From contig NZ_JBISCD010000015.1 in the NCBI RefSeq assembly GCF_044386045.1, forward strand, positions 1 through 12,361: DNA of 12,361 bases, in the 5' to 3' direction. Each line of letters starts with the position of its first letter. The stretch's first letter is position 1. Shown piece by piece: positions 1-6,842 of the stretch. The position numbers and the translations under genes were made by a program. Under the pieces are notes generated by a model. It saw only the letters and a program-made list of their open reading frames with translations. It did no database searches and had not been told where the DNA came from. This DNA comes from Thalassobellus sediminis. Its GTDB lineage: Bacteria > Bacteroidota > Bacteroidia > Flavobacteriales > Flavobacteriaceae.

Positions 1-116
1 ATTTCTCCTCTATCGATTGGCATTACTTTATCATTTAGAGTTGCGACAATAAAATTTACAGAGTATTCTTCTTCCTCTTTTTTATTTAATCCGAAAAGTT
101 TTTTAATGAAGTTCAT
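1..116 (-). CDS. Hypothetical protein, N-terminal 38 residues (cut by window edge)
   Basis: ATG at 116-114 opens a frame that runs off the left edge. The protein begins MNFIKKLFGLNKKEEEE and continues to a Met-Pro-Ile-Asp-Arg-Gly-Glu segment at residues 32-38. I associate that segment with a widespread family of small uncharacterised bacterial proteins, but this is a recollection of pattern rather than a search result. There is no signal peptide. The leader between the arm at 131-140 and the start codon is about 14 nt. The gene belongs to the cassette left of C1, whose own attC lies outside the window. Confidence 0.6.
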   Translation of the reverse strand, partial: MNFIKKLFGLNKKEEEEYSVNFIVATLNDKVMPIDRGE

Positions 117-130
117 ATTTTGGTTTAGCT

Positions 131-269
131 TGTTTACAACGGTTATGTATAAGGAAAGTTGCGTGTTTGTATGCGAGGATTTTCCGAAGGAAAATCAGAA
201 GCTAGCAAACGAGCAACTAACTTTGGTTTAGCTAAAACTAGCAATTTTTTTTATACTGTGTTGTGTGTA
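131..269. repeat. attC-like site 1 (type B variant)
   Basis: Core AAC 138-140 to GTT 260-262. The right arm GTTGTGTGTA (260-269) pairs perfectly with 778-787 across the C1 gene; the left arm TGTTTACAAC has its partner outside the window. The second stem is 16 bp, from GTATAA at 146 to TTATAC at 251-256, with three G-T wobbles on the plus strand. The tip hairpin is GATTTTCC-GAA-GGAAAATC (178-196). A nested GTTGC/GCAAC pair lies between stem and tip. Confidence 0.85.
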
Positions 270-270
270 G

Positions 271-759
271 TTATTTTTTTAGCAGTTTTTTAATTTGTTT
301 TTCTAATTCTTTTTCACTCATTTTAGAATATTCGTCCAAAACACTATTCCTTTGGTCAGGTTCTTTTTCTATTAATAACTTATAATATTCCAAGACTTTA
401 TTCATAGATTTTATGGAGGAATCTTTTAAGTTATATTTATTTCCTGTTCTAATTTTACTTGCTAATTGATTGCTTGTAAATACAACATTGATTTCGTCAT
501 AATATTTATATTTTCTATCGGTGTCCATAAATTCCTTTAGCGCTGAAAAATCCACAGGGAAGTTTGGATATTTTACAAACTGATAAGTTATATAATCCGA
601 TGCCTTTGACACAAATTCTTTGTCCGCTTGTTCAACTGGATTAGTCGAAAGCCATTCAATTCCAGCTAGTATTTCAGATTCAGATTTTATATCTATCTGT
701 CCGAATAGCTTGGATTGAACAGATAATATCGTTAATAAACTTAAAGCTAAAAGTTTCAT
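271..759 (-). CDS. Exported hypothetical protein (cassette C1)
   Basis: This is a 162-residue protein that I do not recognise. It starts MKLLALSLLTILSVQSKLFG and has a clear Sec signal peptide with probable cleavage after FGQ (about residue 21), so it is periplasmic or exported. The mature part is charged and probably helical, with a Lys/Glu-rich C-terminus ending in KKLLKK. I chose the ATG at 759-757 over an in-frame TTG at 786, because the latter lies inside the repeat arm and would put nine residues ahead of the signal peptide. The leader is A-rich with no Shine-Dalgarno. The TAA stop (273-271) sits inside the extended repeat arm, so the gene fills the whole cassette. Confidence 0.8.
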   Translation of the reverse strand: MKLLALSLLTILSVQSKLFGQIDIKSESEILAGIEWLSTNPVEQADKEFVSKASDYITYQFVKYPNFPVDFSALKEFMDTDRKYKYYDEINVVFTSNQLASKIRTGNKYNLKDSSIKSMNKVLEYYKLLIEKEPDQRNSVLDEYSKMSEKELEKQIKKLLKK

Positions 760-777
760 ATTCGTTTTTTTTCTAAT

Positions 778-916
778 TACACACAACGGTTATGTATATA
801 ATTTAGTTTGCTAAGGTAAAGCAAGCATATACAAATAACCAAATATTAAGCGTTTATAGAATAGTTTTATAAGCGTGCCAATAATGGCAAATTAATTATA
901 TACGTTGTTGTGTGTA
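778..916. repeat. attC-like site 2 (divergent)
   Basis: Core 785-909. The left arm 778-787 pairs with 260-269 (C1) and the right arm GTTGTGTGTA (907-916) pairs with 2436-2445 (C2). The second stem runs from GTATATAATT (left) to AATTATATAC (right), with one extra T on the left and the conserved plus-strand G-T wobble. The middle shares no obvious sequence with the other sites. Its tip is a weak hairpin around CGTTTATAG/TTATAAGCG (about 850-875), without the TCCG...AGGA motif. Confidence 0.75.
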
Positions 917-923
917 GGTGTTT

Positions 924-2414
924 TTATTTTGGGTTCAATATTGCTATACATCTTTCTAAAATTTCTTCGTTATCAACCACAATGAAATTTAATTTTCTCC
1001 TTGTTCTTGTCATAATTTGAAGTAACATTTTTGTTGGATGATAATATGGTCTATTCTTATAGTTTTTTGTTGATAGTTTATTCTCGTTATTATAATAAAA
1101 GAAAGAATCAACAACAGCAATTACTTTATCAAATTCTTGACCGATAACACTGTGTGCGTTGTCTTGTTCTCCTATTCTTAAATTATCATAAGGTAAGTTA
1201 TGTCTACTTGAAGGGGTGTAATTTATTGTTTTCCAACCTTTATCTTGTAAGTATTTAATATGTTCTATGGCTTCATTATAAGTTTTAAAATAATTTAATT
1301 CAACATTTGGTTTACCTAATTTGTCAATTTGACGACCATTGTCCAAAATACATTTTATAAAAGAAGCTATTTCTTTATTTGTTCTTATTTTCTCAGTTAA
1401 TTGAAACTTAAGAGGATTTACAATGCTTTCAATTTGTAATTCAATATTATTATTTACTTCAGTACTCCTTAAACATTGTTGCTTGTCATAGGAAAAGATG
1501 CAACTTTTTTTATGTGTTGTTACTTCTTTAATTATGTGCTTTAATTGATTAGGATAAACTCTTTGAACTTCATCCATAATGACAAGTGAATAATTTGAAA
1601 TATCTTTATGATATGTGTTTTTTGCAGGTATAATATCCCAGCCATACTCATCTCTTAATTTGTAATGACCTTCATTTAGTAATCCACAATGAATAATTAA
1701 TACATTCATTTTTTTAGACATACATTCTTTAACGATGTCATATGTTAAAAGAGTTTTTCCTGTTCCTGCTTTCCCAATAATAGAAATAAAAGAACTTTTA
1801 CTAACATCATTAATATCCTTTAATGATTTTAGTTTTATTTCTTCTTGATGGTTTGTGAGAAAAAATTTATTCAAAACAAATTTTTCTGTTGAATTAAATG
1901 GAGAAACCAAATAATTAGAAGGATTAAAAAGAGAATCTACATTTTCAATACTTTTTACTTTTTGAAGTTTTAATACTTTTAAAAGTTCTTCGGGTTTTTC
2001 CTCAATGATATCATTGTTATTGTCTAACCTGAATAATTTTTTTTCAGCTGAAATAAAAGTGAAACATAAAATATTTTCTCCTAAAAAATCTAAATAATAT
2101 TTATTTCTAGTTAATTGTTTTTTTATTTTCTCTTTTGTACTCGTGCTTTTAAGCTCAATGTTTATTGTGTAATTTTCTCCAAATCTAAGTAAATCAAATT
2201 CTTTGCTTATTTGTGGGATTTTATAACCTAGATAATAATTGTCAAATTCATCAACATTCTCTGTCTTTTTTAACAAGGAATTTACGAAAATTTCCAAGTC
2301 GTTTAATTCTCCACCTTTCATTGAAGTATTAAAATAATTCAGATAATCATTAAATAATTCAGGATTTAGGTTATTATGAGCTTGAATTATAGATAAGATG
2401 TTCGTTTTTTTCAT
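924..2414 (-). CDS. PD-(D/E)xK-like nuclease fused to DUF2075/SF1 helicase (cassette C2)
   Basis: This 496-residue cytosolic protein is a probable antiphage effector. Residues ~55-130 fit a PD-(D/E)xK nuclease core: KEFDLL (D74) followed by NIELK (E87, K89). Residues ~205-496 form an SF1-type helicase of the DUF2075/Schlafen-like group: Walker A GKAGTGKT (214-221), Walker B VIMDEVQR (D281, E282), SYDKQQ (308-313), an EKIRTN segment (341-346), motif V HSVIGQEFD (421-429) and motif VI TRTRRKL (469-475). All motifs are intact, so the gene looks functional. Start ATG 2414-2412 follows a 29-nt leader after the arm. Assignment to these superfamilies comes from motifs I can see. A defence role is inference from the architecture and the cassette context; a DNA-repair role is the alternative. 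Confidence 0.85.
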   Translation of the reverse strand: MKKTNILSIIQAHNNLNPELFNDYLNYFNTSMKGGELNDLEIFVNSLLKKTENVDEFDNYYLGYKIPQISKEFDLLRFGENYTINIELKSTSTKEKIKKQLTRNKYYLDFLGENILCFTFISAEKKLFRLDNNNDIIEEKPEELLKVLKLQKVKSIENVDSLFNPSNYLVSPFNSTEKFVLNKFFLTNHQEEIKLKSLKDINDVSKSSFISIIGKAGTGKTLLTYDIVKECMSKKMNVLIIHCGLLNEGHYKLRDEYGWDIIPAKNTYHKDISNYSLVIMDEVQRVYPNQLKHIIKEVTTHKKSCIFSYDKQQCLRSTEVNNNIELQIESIVNPLKFQLTEKIRTNKEIASFIKCILDNGRQIDKLGKPNVELNYFKTYNEAIEHIKYLQDKGWKTINYTPSSRHNLPYDNLRIGEQDNAHSVIGQEFDKVIAVVDSFFYYNNENKLSTKNYKNRPYYHPTKMLLQIMTRTRRKLNFIVVDNEEILERCIAILNPK

Positions 2415-2435
2415 TTATGATGGTTGGTTAGCACT

Positions 2436-2574
2436 TACACACAACGGTTACGTATAATATTAGTGGCGTGTTTAAGCACTAATTTAGTAAATAGAAACTT
2501 GCCAGCGGAAAATTCCGCAGGAATTTTCCAAGTAGGCTAGAACCAGCCATTAATTTTATGCTTTGTTGTAGCGC
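2436..2574. repeat. attC-like site 3 (type A)
   Basis: Core 2443-2567. The left arm pairs with 907-916 (C2); the right arm GTTGTAGCGC (2565-2574) pairs with 3009-3018 (C3). The second stem GTATAATATTAGTGGC/GCCATTAATTTTATGC has a T-G wobble at position 2, a T-T mismatch at 7 and a G-T wobble at 12. The tip hairpin is GGAAAATTCC-GCA-GGAATTTTCC (2507-2529). It differs from site 9 at about four positions. Confidence 0.88.
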
Positions 2575-2576
2575 GT

Positions 2577-2999
2577 TTATTTTCCAGTTCTATATCCAAT
2601 TACAAAACTTGTCCATTCTATTCCCAAGCTTCCAATTTCTTTATTCTCTTTATTGGTCAAATGTGGAATCAATTCATTAAAAGGCAACATTACTCCAACA
2701 ATTTTACTATTCGACTTGTCAATTATTATCGGACTGTATGGAACATCACTTTCAGTCCAAGTTATTTCGAAAACTAATAATTCAAAACGACCTTTTTCAA
2801 GTTTTTTATGAATTTTGAGTTGGTCAGCAGTTTTTTCTTTTTTTAGTTTTTTAATGAGTTCAGTCGTAATTGGTAAATATTCAACTGCTTTATTTTTCGG
2901 TTTCCATAATAATTCCCGTATTTCTACTTCATTTCCAATTTCAAGTTTGGATATCAGATTCTCGTAATCAACTTTATATTTCTTTTTAAAAATTCTCAT
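2577..2999 (-). CDS. Small cytosolic hypothetical protein (cassette C3)
   Basis: This is a 140-residue protein starting MRIFKKKYKVDYENLISKLE; I do not recognise the family. There is no signal peptide or membrane segment. Residues ~40-70 are Lys-rich and helical. They are followed by an alternating hydrophobic region with FELLVFEITW and SPIIIDKS segments, compatible with a small alpha/beta fold. The ATG at 2999-2997 is preferred; an in-frame TTG six bases upstream at 3005 would add two residues. The leader after the arm is short and has no clear ribosome-binding site. The TAA stop lies two bases from the end of the right arm. Confidence 0.72.
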   Translation of the reverse strand: MRIFKKKYKVDYENLISKLEIGNEVEIRELLWKPKNKAVEYLPITTELIKKLKKEKTADQLKIHKKLEKGRFELLVFEITWTESDVPYSPIIIDKSNSKIVGVMLPFNELIPHLTNKENKEIGSLGIEWTSFVIGYRTGK

Positions 3000-3008
3000 T
3001 GGCAAAAT

Positions 3009-3146
3009 GCGCTACAACGGTTTTGTGTATGATTTCGTTGCGTGTTTAAGTACTAAAGTTAGCAAATAAATCATAAATAGAAAGTCCGCTAGGACTTTCG
3101 TAAGTAGGCTATAACTAGCAATGAATTATACACGTTGTTAGCATAC
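3009..3146. repeat. attC-like site 4 (type C)
   Basis: Core 3016-3139. The left arm pairs with 2565-2574 (C3); the right arm GTTAGCATAC (3137-3146) pairs with 3591-3600 (C4). The second stem GTGTATGATTTCGTTGC/GCAATGAATTATACAC carries G-T wobbles at positions 7 and 12 and one extra T on the left. The tip hairpin is GAAAGTCC-GCTA-GGACTTTC (3080-3099). Confidence 0.85.
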
Positions 3147-3150
3147 GTTT

Positions 3151-3576
3151 TTATATTTCAGCGTACATAAATTCAACTTTCTTTAATTCAATTCCGCTTT
3201 TAGTTTTCTTTAATTTCATTCGATAATTACTATAACCAACGTATCTAATTATGTCTTCCGCTTTGTCAGATTTAGGTTTTTGTAAAATCCGAATTCGATA
3301 TTCCATTTTACTTATCCGCACGAATTCCATAATTCTATATTCAAATTTTAATTCCGCATCTTCTTTCAGTTTAAATGTGAAATGAGTTCCGTTTAGATTG
3401 TTTTTCAGAAATTCCTCGTCAATTAATTCAGGTATCATTTTCGTATTCTCAATCTTAATTTCATTTCCGTATTTATCCGTAAAACTGAATTCAGAAGTTT
3501 GAGCTTTCAATCCGAATGAAACTCCGATTAAAATCAGAATTAATGTCAATTTCGATATTTTGTTTTTCAGTTTCAA
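3151..3576 (-). CDS. Exported hypothetical protein with TTG start (cassette C4)
   Basis: A 141-residue product if translation starts at TTG 3576-3574. The N-terminus (KLKNKISKLTLILILIGVSF) is a Sec signal peptide ending GLKAQ, a common Bacteroidota cleavage context, giving a mature protein that begins TSEFSFTDKYG. The rest is beta-rich with alternating charged and aromatic residues; no known domain is visible. No in-frame ATG exists between the repeat and the signal peptide. The only upstream ATG (3672-3670) lies inside the neighbouring repeat and would translate about 32 residues of repeat. A TTG at 3588 is an alternative. The stop TAA 3153-3151 is four bases from the right arm. Confidence 0.68.
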   Translation of the reverse strand: MKLKNKISKLTLILILIGVSFGLKAQTSEFSFTDKYGNEIKIENTKMIPELIDEEFLKNNLNGTHFTFKLKEDAELKFEYRIMEFVRISKMEYRIRILQKPKSDKAEDIIRYVGYSNYRMKLKKTKSGIELKKVEFMYAEI

Positions 3577-3590
3577 TGTTTTTCTCAAAT

Positions 3591-3725
3591 GTATGCTAAC
3601 GTGTTTGTGTATGGCTCGTTGCGGGAAATCAGCTATGATTTTCCGCCGTAACCGAAAGATAGCAAATTGCAATGAATTCCGATTAGGAATTCAGCCGCAA
3701 TGAGCTATACACGGTGTTGTACTGC
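3591..3725. repeat. attC-like site 5 (type D)
   Basis: Core 3598-3718 (121 bp, the shortest). The left arm pairs with 3137-3146 (C4); the right arm GTTGTACTGC (3716-3725) pairs with 4361-4370 (C5). The second stem GTGTATGGCTCGTTGC/GCAATGAGCTATACAC is unlike types A-C in sequence, but keeps G-T wobbles at positions 7 and 12. Tip hairpin GAATTCC-GATTA-GGAATTC at 3674-3692, with a further imperfect hairpin on its left side. Confidence 0.85.
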
Positions 3726-4346
3726 GTTTTTTAATTTCCATATTTCATTCGTTTCCACTATCTCAAATTGTATAATTCCATTTGATTTACTCCAATAAAG
3801 TTTATCAATTGGATAAATTCCATTGTAAAACATTTTCGAAAACTTGTCTTTTGGTCTTTCAAATCTTTTACTTCTTTCCAAAACTACAACATCATCGTAT
3901 TCAATTCCGTTTACATTGAGTTTTGTGGTATTCAGTTCATATATTTCTTCAAGGTTCGTTCCGTGAACATAATTCTTTCCGTTAATTCTAATATTCCATC
4001 TGATATTTGTGTCGGAAGAAAAATTTTCTGTATCGAGATAAATCAATTCATCGCAACTTTTACAGTCCGAATTATTTGTGTGTACTCTTAATAATTCCGT
4101 GTTTTTCGCCCAAAACATATCTCCCAAATTCGGTGGGCGTTTTACTAAAGTTAAGTCAGTAATTTTAATAGTGTCAATATCCGATTTATTTGACTCAAAA
4201 ATTAATTCGTCATTTTTCTCATATGGAATAATTGCCTTTTCTTTTTCAGTCAGACTTTTTGTTCGAAACATATTAGTCAAAACGTAGCCAACAAATAGAA
4301 TCAGCATTAAAGCAATTATATGTTTTGTTTTCAATTTTGATTTCAT
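3705..4346 (-). CDS. Membrane-anchored hypothetical protein whose stop lies in the repeat (cassette C5)
   Basis: This is a 213-residue protein starting MKSKLKTKHIIALMLILFVG. Lys-rich residues precede a single hydrophobic segment (~9-26), so it is probably anchored in the membrane with the bulk outside. A Cys-x-x-Cys pair (DCKSC) occurs near residue 94. No family is recognised. ATG 4346-4344 is preferred; an in-frame TTG at 4358 would add four residues. There is no stop before the repeat: the frame continues through the arm and ends at TAG 3707-3705 inside site 5, so the last residues AVQHRV come from the recombination site. The same happens in C8 and C11. Confidence 0.75.
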   Translation of the reverse strand: MKSKLKTKHIIALMLILFVGYVLTNMFRTKSLTEKEKAIIPYEKNDELIFESNKSDIDTIKITDLTLVKRPPNLGDMFWAKNTELLRVHTNNSDCKSCDELIYLDTENFSSDTNIRWNIRINGKNYVHGTNLEEIYELNTTKLNVNGIEYDDVVVLERSKRFERPKDKFSKMFYNGIYPIDKLYWSKSNGIIQFEIVETNEIWKLKNAVQHRV

Positions 4347-4360
4347 TTCGTCGCTCAAAT

Positions 4361-4501
4361 GCAGTACAACGGTTGTGTATAAGAATAGTGCGGTTTTGTG
4401 TCCGAGGATTTTCCGCAGGAAAATCAGAGTGACTAAAAAAGCACTAACCTTTTGATTAAGAAATAAATTTAAGCATTATTTCTTATACTTTGTTGTGCCT
4501 A
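4361..4501. repeat. attC-like site 6 (type B)
   Basis: Core 4368-4494. The left arm pairs with 3716-3725 (C5); the right arm GTTGTGCCTA (4492-4501) pairs with 5124-5133 (C6). The second stem GTATAAGAATAGTGC/GCATTATTTCTTATAC has one extra base on the right side and a G-T wobble in the AGT/ATT step. The tip hairpin is GATTTTCC-GCA-GGAAAATC (4407-4425). The left half is almost identical to site 7. Confidence 0.86.
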
Positions 4502-4502
4502 G

Positions 4503-5099
4503 TTATTTATTTCCAATAATTGAACGACATTTAGTTTCAATAATTTTCATCGCTTCTTGTAGTTCTTTTTCAATTGTATCTTCTCCTTTAATTCGAACAT
4601 ATAAATCCGCTCTACTTTCTTTTAATATTTCTCGAATTAGGTTTTTATCCTCTCCATACTGACCGAGTTTTACCATTGCAATTTGGTCAGAGGCGAAGAA
4701 TATTTTATTCATTGTTTGATTAAACTTGTCGAAATGTTCTTCAAATTCTTTTCCGTGAAGAGCTATGAATCTATATTTTAAAGTATGTAATTTTTCTAAA
4801 GGTTTTCTATTTCTTTCAAATCTTTCCCTCGAAACATATGCTTGATTGTAAATCTCAGTTTCTTGAGGTGATTCGTTTTCTTTTTTTTGTCGTGAAGAAC
4901 CCTCATTTCCAAATCCAATAGGACTTCTAATTACTTTAATTGCGTGATGTGATTCATATAAATTAGCCAAAACTTCTTCAGCTAATTGGTATTGTCTTTT
5001 CCATTTAGTTTCTCTACGCCAACTGTTTATTCCCCAAATCGCAACTCCAGAAGCAATAATGACTCCGATACTTTTTATTAGTTCAAGAATTTCGTTCAT
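4503..5099 (-). CDS. Membrane-anchored hypothetical protein (cassette C6)
   Basis: This is a 198-residue protein starting MNEILELIKSIGVIIASGVA. One N-terminal membrane segment (about residues 8-26, ending WGINSW) is followed by a basic WRRETKWKRQYQLAEEVL stretch and a long, mostly helical charged region. That topology suits a cytosolic domain tethered to the inner membrane. It resembles uncharacterised proteins with an N-terminal helix and a GEGSSR-like loop (here GNEGSSRQKK), but I cannot name a family. ATG 5099-5097 is preferred; ATG 5111 (MCIE...) is possible. The TAA stop 4505-4503 lies within the extended repeat arm. Confidence 0.75.
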   Translation of the reverse strand: MNEILELIKSIGVIIASGVAIWGINSWRRETKWKRQYQLAEEVLANLYESHHAIKVIRSPIGFGNEGSSRQKKENESPQETEIYNQAYVSRERFERNRKPLEKLHTLKYRFIALHGKEFEEHFDKFNQTMNKIFFASDQIAMVKLGQYGEDKNLIREILKESRADLYVRIKGEDTIEKELQEAMKIIETKCRSIIGNK

Positions 5100-5123
5100 T
5101 TCTATGCACATTTTGGTTTTAAT

Positions 5124-5264
5124 TAGGCACAACGGTTGTGTATAAGGATAGTGCGGTTTTGTGTCCGAGGATTTTCCGCAGGAAAATCAGAGAGACCAAA
5201 TACGCGCTATCTTTTTGGTTTAGGAATAAAATTAAGCATTATTTCTTATACTTTGTTGTACACA
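5124..5264. repeat. attC-like site 7 (type B)
   Basis: Core 5131-5257. The left arm pairs with 4492-4501 (C6); the right arm GTTGTACACA (5255-5264) pairs with 5874-5883 (C7). The second stem GTATAAGGATAGTGC/GCATTATTTCTTATAC has one extra base on the right and plus-strand wobbles. Tip hairpin at 5170-5188. An inner GATAGTGC/GCGCTATC pairing differs from site 6, where the right partner is GCACTA. Confidence 0.86.
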
Positions 5265-5269
5265 GTACA

Positions 5270-5860
5270 TTATTCCCAAAGTTTGATCAATTGGCTCAAT
5301 CCTTTTTCTATTCCGTTATAATAATCTCCGTTTTTAAATTCAGGAATTATAGTTTCATCAATCACTTTTTTACATTTTTTGTCTGTCAAAATTTTTTCTG
5401 TACCAAATCCAGTTGTAATGCGTAATTCTCTTAGACTTTTACTGAATAATATCAAAAGTCCGTTATCCGACTCTGGATTTCCGATTCCCCACTCGTTTGC
5501 TAAATCAGTTGAGTAATCAGCTATGTTTTCATAAGGCTCAATTGAGTTTACCGTAACAATTGCAATTTCTCGTGTCGTTTTTTGTTCATAATCTGAGATT
5601 ATTTTAGTCAGATTTGAAATTTGATTTTCATTAAAAATTTTTTCGTAGTCAGAAACTGAACCAATCGGAAAAGGGAAACTACCGATACTGTCTAAAACCA
5701 ATTCAGATGTTTTGGATTCCGAGTATTCTTTTTCGTAGTCAGTCCAAACCTTTTTTGAATTATAAGCAGCAAATGGAATAGCAATGATTTTTGGCAAAAT
5801 AAACGATGCGAAAACATATAAAACTCCGATTGAACCTATAATTATTAATGCTTTCTTCAT
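5270..5860 (-). CDS. TPM-domain protein (YgcG-like), membrane-anchored (cassette C7)
   Basis: This is a 196-residue protein starting MKKALIIIGSIGVLYVFASF, with a hydrophobic N-terminus that is a signal anchor or uncleaved signal. Residues ~70-192 match the TPM fold in order: DYEKIF near the start, REIAIVTV, LANEWGIGNPESDNGLLIL, a LRITTGFGTEKILTD segment, then IIPEFKNGDYYNGIEKGL. Known: TPM domains occur in extracytoplasmic proteins linked to membrane protein turnover and, in plants, photosystem II repair with phosphatase activity; the bacterial role is mostly unknown. ATG 5860-5858 is chosen because the upstream part of the frame lies in the repeat. The leader contains a long A-run. The stop is five bases past the right arm. 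Confidence 0.87.
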   Translation of the reverse strand: MKKALIIIGSIGVLYVFASFILPKIIAIPFAAYNSKKVWTDYEKEYSESKTSELVLDSIGSFPFPIGSVSDYEKIFNENQISNLTKIISDYEQKTTREIAIVTVNSIEPYENIADYSTDLANEWGIGNPESDNGLLILFSKSLRELRITTGFGTEKILTDKKCKKVIDETIIPEFKNGDYYNGIEKGLSQLIKLWE

Positions 5861-5873
5861 TTTTTTTTGGTAT

Positions 5874-6011
5874 TGTGTACAACGTGTTCGTGTATGATTA
5901 GTTACGGAAAATTCGGTTAGAATTTTCTGATGAAGACACAAGTTAATTAATTCCGAGGAATTTCCGTTTAGGGAATTCAGAAGTAATTAATTATACACGT
6001 TGTTGCCCACA
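5874..6011. repeat. attC-like site 8 (type D)
   Basis: Core 5881-6004. The left arm pairs with 5255-5264 (C7); the right arm GTTGCCCACA (6002-6011) pairs with 6701-6710 (C8). The second stem GTGTATGATTAGTTAC/GTAATTAATTATACAC is 16 bp with wobbles at positions 7 and 12. There are two tip hairpins: GAAAATTC-GGTTA-GAATTTTC (5907-5927) and GAATTTCC-GTTTA-GGGAATTC (5958-5978). Confidence 0.85.
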
Positions 6012-6382
6012 GTTATTTTATTCCGTTTTATTATTAAAATCAGATATGTTATTATAAAAATCAAAAGAGGAATTTGAAATGCTATGTAATTAAATTTCTC
6101 AATTGGTGTTTTAGTCATTCGTTTTATTAATGGCAAAATCATTAAAATGAAACTCAAAATTTTAATGATTCTTAATTTCCAATATTTTGTAAAGTTTAAA
6201 ATTATTCCAGCCATTCCAAGAATAGCAAAAATCTGTTCAGCATTTCCAAAATCAAAAGTTGTAAAAATAATCCACATTAAAAATGGAATTCCAATCATTT
6301 GTCCCATAAGAATTATTAAGGAATATGAGATTAGAGAAACTATTTTTAGTTTTTTTTCCACTTTAAATTTTATTTTCTTCAA
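5987..6382 (-). CDS. Four-helix membrane protein (second gene of cassette C8)
   Basis: This is a 131-residue, very hydrophobic protein with about four membrane spans: residues ~14-33, ~38-65 (broken), ~70-85 and ~106-124. There is a Lys-rich N-terminus and a KRNK segment after the last helix. The family is not recognised. The start is uncertain: TTG 6382-6380 gives MKKIKFKVEKK and overlaps the upstream gene by 20 bp; GTG 6361-6359 starts just after the upstream stop and would give 124 residues. Either way translation is probably coupled to 6363-6668. The stop TAA 5989-5987 lies inside site 8, so the C-terminal GNNVYN is largely repeat-encoded. Confidence 0.7.
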   Translation of the reverse strand: MKKIKFKVEKKLKIVSLISYSLIILMGQMIGIPFLMWIIFTTFDFGNAEQIFAILGMAGIILNFTKYWKLRIIKILSFILMILPLIKRMTKTPIEKFNYIAFQIPLLIFIITYLILIIKRNKITVGNNVYN

Positions 6383-6668
6383 ATGATTTGTTGAAATTCC
6401 GAACTCTTTTATTATTATCCAAAGATTCTCGATTTTCGTATTCCGCCCAATACATTACATCTCTTGGGTCACCTTTAGCAGATTCTAAAAATGATTTAAA
6501 ACTTTCAATTCCATTATCTGCTAAAAATATCACACAGCGAATAATTCGGTCAGAGTTCAGATAGTCGTATTTATTCAAATATTCTGATAAAATTTTGTTC
6601 GCAGAGTTAAAGTCCGATTCAAATCGGATTTTCATTTGATTAATAATATCTTTTGGTAATTCTCTCAA
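6363..6668 (-). CDS. Small soluble hypothetical protein (first gene of cassette C8)
   Basis: This 101-residue protein begins MRELPKDIINQMKIRFESDF, with TTG 6668-6666 as start. AGGAAAA directly upstream is a plausible ribosome-binding site, which the other genes here mostly lack. An internal ATG (residue 12) is the alternative. The content is helical and charged, with no signal or membrane segment. The segment IIRCVIFLADNGIESF followed by DPRDVMYWAEYE resembles a recurrent motif of small uncharacterised bacterial proteins, but I cannot assign a function. It overlaps or abuts the membrane-protein gene downstream in the same cassette, so the pair may act together. Confidence 0.72.
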   Translation of the reverse strand: MRELPKDIINQMKIRFESDFNSANKILSEYLNKYDYLNSDRIIRCVIFLADNGIESFKSFLESAKGDPRDVMYWAEYENRESLDNNKRVRNFNKSFEENKI

Positions 6669-6700
6669 TTTTCCTGTTCAGCGAAATGTTTGTCTTTAAT

Positions 6701-6838
6701 TGTGGGCAACGGTTACGTATAATATTAGTGGCGTGTTTAAGCACTAATTTAGTAAATAGAAACTTGCCAGCGGAAAATTCCGAAGGAATTTTCCAAGTAG
6801 CTAAAACTAGCCATTAATTTTATGCTTTGTTGGCAGTA
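6701..6838. repeat. attC-like site 9 (type A)
   Basis: Core 6708-6831. The left arm pairs with 6002-6011 (C8); the right arm GTTGGCAGTA (6829-6838) pairs with 7776-7785 (C9). The second stem is the same as in site 3. Tip hairpin GGAAAATTCC-GAA-GGAATTTTCC (6772-6794). One base is missing after the tip (AAGTAGCTA instead of AAGTAGGCTA). Confidence 0.88.
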
Positions 6839-6842
6839 GTTT

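Noticed and set aside
178..196. Repeat hairpins as Rho-independent terminators
   Set aside because: The tip hairpins are AT-rich, lie about 60 bp beyond the stop codons and are not followed by a consistent T-run in the direction of transcription.
3586..3593. TAnnTTTG promoter element before C4 (TACATTTG on the coding strand)
   Set aside because: No TTTG element at the expected 19-21 nt upstream; it may arise by chance from the arm plus an ATTTGAG leader also seen in C5 and C9.
4078..4287. Plus-strand reading frame inside C5
   Set aside because: It lies wholly opposite a better-supported minus-strand gene and its product has no recognisable features.
5136..5425. Plus-strand reading frames starting in site 7
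   Set aside because: They translate the repeat and the antisense of the TPM gene; the product is low-complexity and unsupported.
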